The notes below the pieces were generated by a model. The model searched no databases. It saw only the letters and a program-made list of their open reading frames with translations, and had not been told where the DNA came from. This document shows positions 59,693 through 64,000 of a stretch of 64,000 bases of DNA, piece by piece. Both the position numbers and the translations under genes were made by a program. Position 1 is the stretch's first letter; every line of letters begins with the position of its first letter. This DNA is from a virus: positions 1 through 64,000 of the IMG/VR virus record IMGVR_UViG_3300025880_000012. The stretch is one strand, 5' to 3'.

Positions 59693-62600
59693 TCAGTACG
59701 CCTCCTATTTTTTGTTCTTGAGAAATAACATTAACGACTGCATCTTTGATTCGCGATGCAAATTCTTGCTCATTTGGGCCACCTCCTTCAGTAGATACAG
59801 ATCCGTTAGGTGAAACATTAATGTTAACAGTCACATTACTAGAATTAGTTTGGTTTTCACTTTGAGTATTTACAGTTTCAGTTTTTTTACTTTCAGGACT
59901 ATCTACTATACCACCCTGATTCATTTTAATAGTGTTTAATTTGTTGAAAAATCCTGGATACTTCTTTTCAACTTTCTGTACACTTGAAGCCTTAACAACA
60001 TATTCACCTTTATCAAGCATCACTGGCCCAACTTTGTCAATCCCACCAGGACCGTGAACCTTGCCACCTTTACTCATGTACATTGTTTTATTTTGGTGAG
60101 ACTGATCTCTAAAGTAGTTACTTTTATTGTCAAAAGAAGAATTTTGGTTTTGATAGCTAACATTATTTATGGGGCGAGATAAATTCATATTAGAATGACT
60201 ATTGATAGTATTGCGATTTATGGAAGATACATTATTAGAGCGATCACCATCTCTAGGCGCGGAGAAAGGGTTATTAGATTTAGGTAAGTTAGTAAAAGCT
60301 GATTGATTATTATAAGAACTCATAGAGTTGATCACACTTTGATTTCTGGAGTTACCAGCATAAGAATTGAATGATTGATTTGCATTGCTATTTTTGCTAT
60401 TGTGATAACGAGATTGTTTTGAATTATCTTCATGAGAATTAAAAACTGACCCTCCATTATTGAATTGAGAATATTTATTAATAGAATGACTGGAAACACT
60501 ACCGCCTTGATTAAAATTAGAGTAAGGGGATCTGCTGGAGTCAGTATTAAATACCGAGCCTCCCTGATTAAAATATGAGTGTGGATTATTAGAAGAATAA
60601 TTATTACTCACAGACCCTCCTTGGTTGAAGAAAGATTGACGGGAAGAATTTGAACGTGAATTAGACGTAGAGCCTCCCTGATTAAAATATGAGTGTGGAT
60701 TATTAGATGAGTAACTACTACTTACAGATCCCCCTTGATTAAAGAGAGATTGACGGGAATCGTTTGATTGCGAATCAATGACTGATCCACCTTGATTAAA
60801 GTATGAATACGGATTACTAGAGGAAGTGGTGTTTACTGAGCCTCCTCTATTGTAATATGAATAAGCTGATGAGCTAGGAGATGAATGACTAATTAGCCCT
60901 CCACTGTAATTGCCATCAACAACACTACATACACCTCCACTGCATTGTTGTAAACTAGACAGTTCGGATTGTAAGCCTTCCTTGGAAAAATTGTAATTTT
61001 TATATGTATCTTTATCTAATAAATACTGGATACTTTTAGTTTTCTTTGCATTGTCTACTGGTGTCAAGTCTTCATTTGACATTTTACTCAATGCATTAAG
61101 GTTGTCTGCAGCTTTGTCAGATTTATAAGCAGTAGTTACTTTATTAAAACCTTTTGAAAGCATGTTAGCTCCAAATGACATAGCTAGCCCAGTTGTTAAG
61201 TTTCCAAGCATTTGAGCTTTCTCTTGAACTTTTTGATTTTTTTTGTCAACATCATATTGATATTTTGCGAGAAGGTATTCACCGTATTGCTTTGAATAGT
61301 CATCTTTCTTGCGAAATCTAGCACTCATCATATTACCAGTAGGATCAATATCTAAAGCAGATTTAGTGTTTAGGCGTTGGTATGCCTTGGGTGCTTCGGG
61401 GCCACTATACTCTTCTGGTTCGCGATCTTCTTTATTGGCAAAAGATTGACCTACTAAAGTGCCGCCACCTTTAGCTATTTTCGTTAAGGCACTATCACTA
61501 CCTTTACTGGATAGAGCATTTTTAGTTTTGTCCCATGCTCTCGATACCCAACTACCCTGATTAAGCTTTAATACAGTGGAATCTAATTTATCAATTGATC
61601 CAGAAAGCCTATTAATTGGACTAGAATAATCAGCATTATCTGTTTCAAAAATAGAATTAGGTATAGCAGAATTTTCATCAGAATTTGATTGAGAGCTATT
61701 AGATTGCAATAAACTTTTAGCCATAAGTCCACCGTCGGACATTGGAGTCAAGATAGGCATTGGACCCGCACCCTCTGTAGATACATCAAACGACTCTTGG
61801 TTGGGCTGATTAAACAAGTCATCTAGGGAGCCACTTTCATTTATATTATCTAAGGCCGAAACTCCGAGTCGATCAACAATTTTCTTTTTAACGACATACT
61901 CACCAGAAGTCAACATGGAGGGAACTTTATTCGAGTTACCAACAGTACCACCCGATGCATAACCTTGTATTAAGCCACCTTGATATTTACCTCCAAAACC
62001 ATCCATTAAATCAAATATTCCGCTCGTGATTTGTTTGGCAGCTCGTTCTGTCAATGCATTACTTATTGAACTTGCGATACCGCCAGCAAACTGAAGAAAT
62101 GAATCGCTCATACTTTTTGTGCCATCACCCATATTTTTCACTAAATCTTTAAAGCCATTCTCAACAGCATCAAAGGTAGTATTAGCCATAGTTTCTCCAA
62201 ACTTTTCAAGAGCTAAATTGTTTTCTTTTATACGTTCTGTTATAGTATCTCTAAACAAAGTTTCTTTGCCAAGCTCGATGTTCATTTCTTTTTGCTTCTT
62301 GGCAATTTCTACATCGATCTCTGCCGTCTTAAGGGTGTTACCTTGGCTAGCATAAACTCCTTGCTTACCTTTTAATTCCTCCATATCAGCCGTCAAATTA
62401 GTTCTAACCGCTTCGTTTTCAGCTTCCCAACCAGTTAAACCCGTATTAGCTCCAGATTCAATGACGCGAGATTTGCCCTGTATGGTTTGCAATCTCTGGT
62501 CTGCCTCAGATGTTGAGAGGTCGGATTGCATTAATCCAATGTTTGCAAAATGACCTTCCGCTAATTTAACTCTGATGTCAGCAATAGTTTTTTCAAGATC

Positions 62601-64000
62601 TTGGCTTTCCTTAGTGATACTATTGAGACTTTCTTGCAAATGTACACCTGCTTCTCTGTCAGCTTTAAATTGTTCGGTTAGATTGCCTGATTCATTTATG
62701 AGTTGATCAAATTTTACTTTCGATTCGGCTTGAAATCCAGTCATACCCTGAAATGGAGACTCAGAATCAGTGATCACTTCACGTTTTTTGGATATCGCTT
62801 GAGATTCACCTTGCGTAGAAATGTTGTCTAATTCAATTTTCTCTAAGGCTTTTTTACCAAAATCATTGCTATCCAACCTTGCTCGAGCTTCAATTAAACT
62901 TTTAGAAAAATTTATAGACTCTTCCGTCATACTTCTTGAAGCTTCCGCTTCATATTTTTTAAATTGAATATTAGCTTTATGTTGATCGGTTAAATTATTG
63001 GTTTCAGTAATCAAATCTTCAGTAGCTCCTTTTGCCTGCACTTGAAATCCAGTTAATCCAACAAGTTCGTTTTGTATATCTGGTGAGCTTGTGCCGGAAA
63101 AGTCATCTCTTGTGATTTTTTTAAGCATGCCTTCTCTAGCTTGAGATTTACCTACAACATTACCATATTCCGTGATTGTGGATTGCTTGGCTTTTGTTGC
63201 AAAATCATTATCATCCAGTCTTTGCTGGAAATCGTTTACAGACTTAACCCAAGATCTACCTTCTTCGTCCATTGTATTTAAAGTTTCCTGCAAATGAACT
63301 CCAGCTGTTTTATCAGCTGCAAATTGTGCGGCAAGCTCTTTGCCGGCATTGGTAACCTCTGTAAGATTTAAATCTGCTTTACCTTCAAAAAATGTTTTTC
63401 CGGTATCTGGGTCGACTTCAAATTTTGTATTAGTCTCTGTGTTTGAATCTCGCATTTTTTTACCAAAGCCAGATCGCTCGTTGCGTATCCTTTCTTGTAT
63501 TGTTTGTGCGGCAAGCTCTTGTAATTTTGTATTTTTTTCTTCCGCTGCAATTCGAGCTCTTTGCTTTGCGAGAGCTTCAAGTTCGTTTGTGTATTCTTCG
63601 TCGAGAGTTACGGCTAAAGATTCTGTAAGTTTAGAGATGTAATCTGAGTTTTGTAAGTAACTTCTTTTAAACCCATTAACTTCTTTTGAAATTTGTCCAT
63701 TAATTATAACAGCATCAACTTCTTCTAACATAGCTTTATTTACTTCTTGCTGCATGCCTCCTTGAATAGCAAGAAATTTTTTCAATTCATTATATCTATC
63801 TACTCGCTGCCTAGCTGCACCTACCCCATTTTTATTAAGCTGAAATTCTTTACGTAATTGACCAAGATTGTTTTCTGCCATGGATTTTTCTTTATTCGCT
63901 ACCCTTAATTGTTCATCTTTAGATTGGTTAATGGATTCAAGTTTGCTATTTAAGCCTTCACTAGAAACAACATTCATTTCTTGAAGTTTAGATAACTGCT
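59682..64000 (-). CDS. Tape measure protein (partial)
   Basis: At least 1438 residues; the frame is open to the window's right edge, beyond the ATG at 63977, so the true start is outside. The first half is coiled helix with three units of about 104-114 residues, each carrying a TGFQ/TGWE segment and a KA-rich helix. Near residues 600-660, the DAVENGFKDLVKNMGDG and GGIASSISNALTERA stretch fits the lambda gpH C-terminal domain. Two SGEYVVKKK / DKGEYVVKAS motifs typical of tape measures follow. Between them are eight FNQGGSV repeats. It sets tail length and is probably ejected during infection. Confidence 0.88.
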   Translation of the reverse strand, partial: QLSKLQEMNVVSSEGLNSKLESINQSKDEQLRVANKEKSMAENNLGQLRKEFQLNKNGVGAARQRVDRYNELKKFLAIQGGMQQEVNKAMLEEVDAVIINGQISKEVNGFKRSYLQNSDYISKLTESLAVTLDEEYTNELEALAKQRARIAAEEKNTKLQELAAQTIQERIRNERSGFGKKMRDSNTETNTKFEVDPDTGKTFFEGKADLNLTEVTNAGKELAAQFAADKTAGVHLQETLNTMDEEGRSWVKSVNDFQQRLDDNDFATKAKQSTITEYGNVVGKSQAREGMLKKITRDDFSGTSSPDIQNELVGLTGFQVQAKGATEDLITETNNLTDQHKANIQFKKYEAEASRSMTEESINFSKSLIEARARLDSNDFGKKALEKIELDNISTQGESQAISKKREVITDSESPFQGMTGFQAESKVKFDQLINESGNLTEQFKADREAGVHLQESLNSITKESQDLEKTIADIRVKLAEGHFANIGLMQSDLSTSEADQRLQTIQGKSRVIESGANTGLTGWEAENEAVRTNLTADMEELKGKQGVYASQGNTLKTAEIDVEIAKKQKEMNIELGKETLFRDTITERIKENNLALEKFGETMANTTFDAVENGFKDLVKNMGDGTKSMSDSFLQFAGGIASSISNALTERAAKQITSGIFDLMDGFGGKYQGGLIQGYASGGTVGNSNKVPSMLTSGEYVVKKKIVDRLGVSALDNINESGSLDDLFNQPNQESFDVSTEGAGPMPILTPMSDGGLMAKSLLQSNSSQSNSDENSAIPNSIFETDNADYSSPINRLSGSIDKLDSTVLKLNQGSWVSRAWDKTKNALSSKGSDSALTKIAKGGGTLVGQSFANKEDREPEEYSGPEAPKAYQRLNTKSALDIDPTGNMMSARFRKKDDYSKQYGEYLLAKYQYDVDKKNQKVQEKAQMLGNLTTGLAMSFGANMLSKGFNKVTTAYKSDKAADNLNALSKMSNEDLTPVDNAKKTKSIQYLLDKDTYKNYNFSKEGLQSELSSLQQCSGGVCSVVDGNYSGGLISHSSPSSSAYSYYNRGGSVNTTSSSNPYSYFNQGGSVIDSQSNDSRQSLFNQGGSVSSSYSSNNPHSYFNQGGSTSNSRSNSSRQSFFNQGGSVSNNYSSNNPHSYFNQGGSVFNTDSSRSPYSNFNQGGSVSSHSINKYSQFNNGGSVFNSHEDNSKQSRYHNSKNSNANQSFNSYAGNSRNQSVINSMSSYNNQSAFTNLPKSNNPFSAPRDGDRSNNVSSINRNTINSHSNMNLSRPINNVSYQNQNSSFDNKSNYFRDQSHQNKTMYMSKGGKVHGPGGIDKVGPVMLDKGEYVVKASSVQKVEKKYPGFFNKLNTIKMNQGGIVDSPESKKTETVNTQSENQTNSSNVTVNINVSPNGSVSTEGGGPNEQEFASRIKDAVVNVISQEQKIGGVLSGI
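59701..59705 (-). promoter_or_regulatory. Ribosome binding site deciding the GTG start
   Basis: GGAGG on the minus strand lies eight bases before the GTG at 59692, inside the last codons of the tape measure gene. It is one of the few consensus Shine-Dalgarno sites in the window. Confidence 0.65.
60430..60870 (-). repeat. FNQGGSV repeat region of tape measure gene
   Basis: Eight imperfect units of about 19 residues, each containing F/Y-N-x-GGS-V/T, joined by Ser/Asn/Arg-rich spacers of two alternating kinds (NNPHSY and SSRQSL/F). DNA copies are similar but not identical. Confidence 0.85.

Noticed and set aside
1-64000. tRNA genes, integrase and attachment sites
   Set aside because: I saw no cloverleaf-forming sequences with CCA ends and no recombinase, so nothing can be supported; a tRNAscan run on the whole genome would be needed to exclude them.

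Overview
The window is a 64 kb piece of a tailed double-stranded DNA phage genome (Caudoviricetes), and nearly all of it is virion structure and assembly. It is AT-rich, roughly two thirds A+T by eye. It holds a terminase large subunit, portal, protease-scaffold, HK97-type capsid protein and a lambda-like siphovirus tail module, in the order tape measure, two tube-like proteins, gpM-like, gpL-like, gpK-like, a gpI-gpJ fusion, then a fibre. With this much sequence spent on virion proteins, the complete genome must be large. The LamG, beta-propeller, cupredoxin-like and Pro/Thr-linker modules are of a kind common in phages of marine and other aquatic bacteria. A lipoprotein with a spanin-like layout suggests a Gram-negative host. 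The host cannot be named from the sequence.

Layout. 1-157: the start of a leftward gene that runs off the window, followed by a 317-bp intergenic region. 475-2312 (+): two small unknown genes, a J-domain protein and PhoH. 2328-24144 (+): adhesion and lysis. This part holds a fibre protein, a sulfotransferase, a holin-like protein, an EF-hand lipoprotein, small baseplate/fibre proteins, a 1629-residue fibre protein and six tandem paralogous fibre genes that share a 120-bp N-terminal cassette but carry different C-terminal modules. 24162-29647 (+): a GAF-like membrane protein and an overlapping operon of zinc ribbon, sigma-like factor with a Cys insert, possible small terminase, C2H2-ERCC4 nuclease and terminase. 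29695-36654 (+): portal, protease-scaffold, decoration protein, capsid protein, a strong terminator at 35229-35257, and two further genes. From 36651 everything is on the minus strand: a second J-domain protein, a UUCG-loop terminator, two coiled-repeat fibre proteins, a three-domain glycosyltransferase, two DUF2827-like glycosyltransferases, a small helical protein, a fibre with a Pro/Thr tail, and the tail tip, tube and tape-measure genes. The tape measure runs off the right edge.

How it works together. The + strand head genes package DNA and build the capsid; the - strand genes build the tail. Adhesins are unusually numerous (about twelve genes) and share N- and C-terminal modules, which points to swapping of receptor-binding parts. 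Glycosyltransferases and a sulfotransferase sit among the Ser/Thr-rich fibres and may modify them or the host surface (inference).

Many transcription units carry a GTGTA-containing motif 15-18 nt before the start codon. Twice the motif lies directly behind a terminator. It is therefore probably a phage promoter, giving transcripts with little or no leader. The phage encodes its own sigma-like factor. Capsid and decoration genes instead have AAGG-type ribosome sites and a different codon choice, as expected for very high expression.
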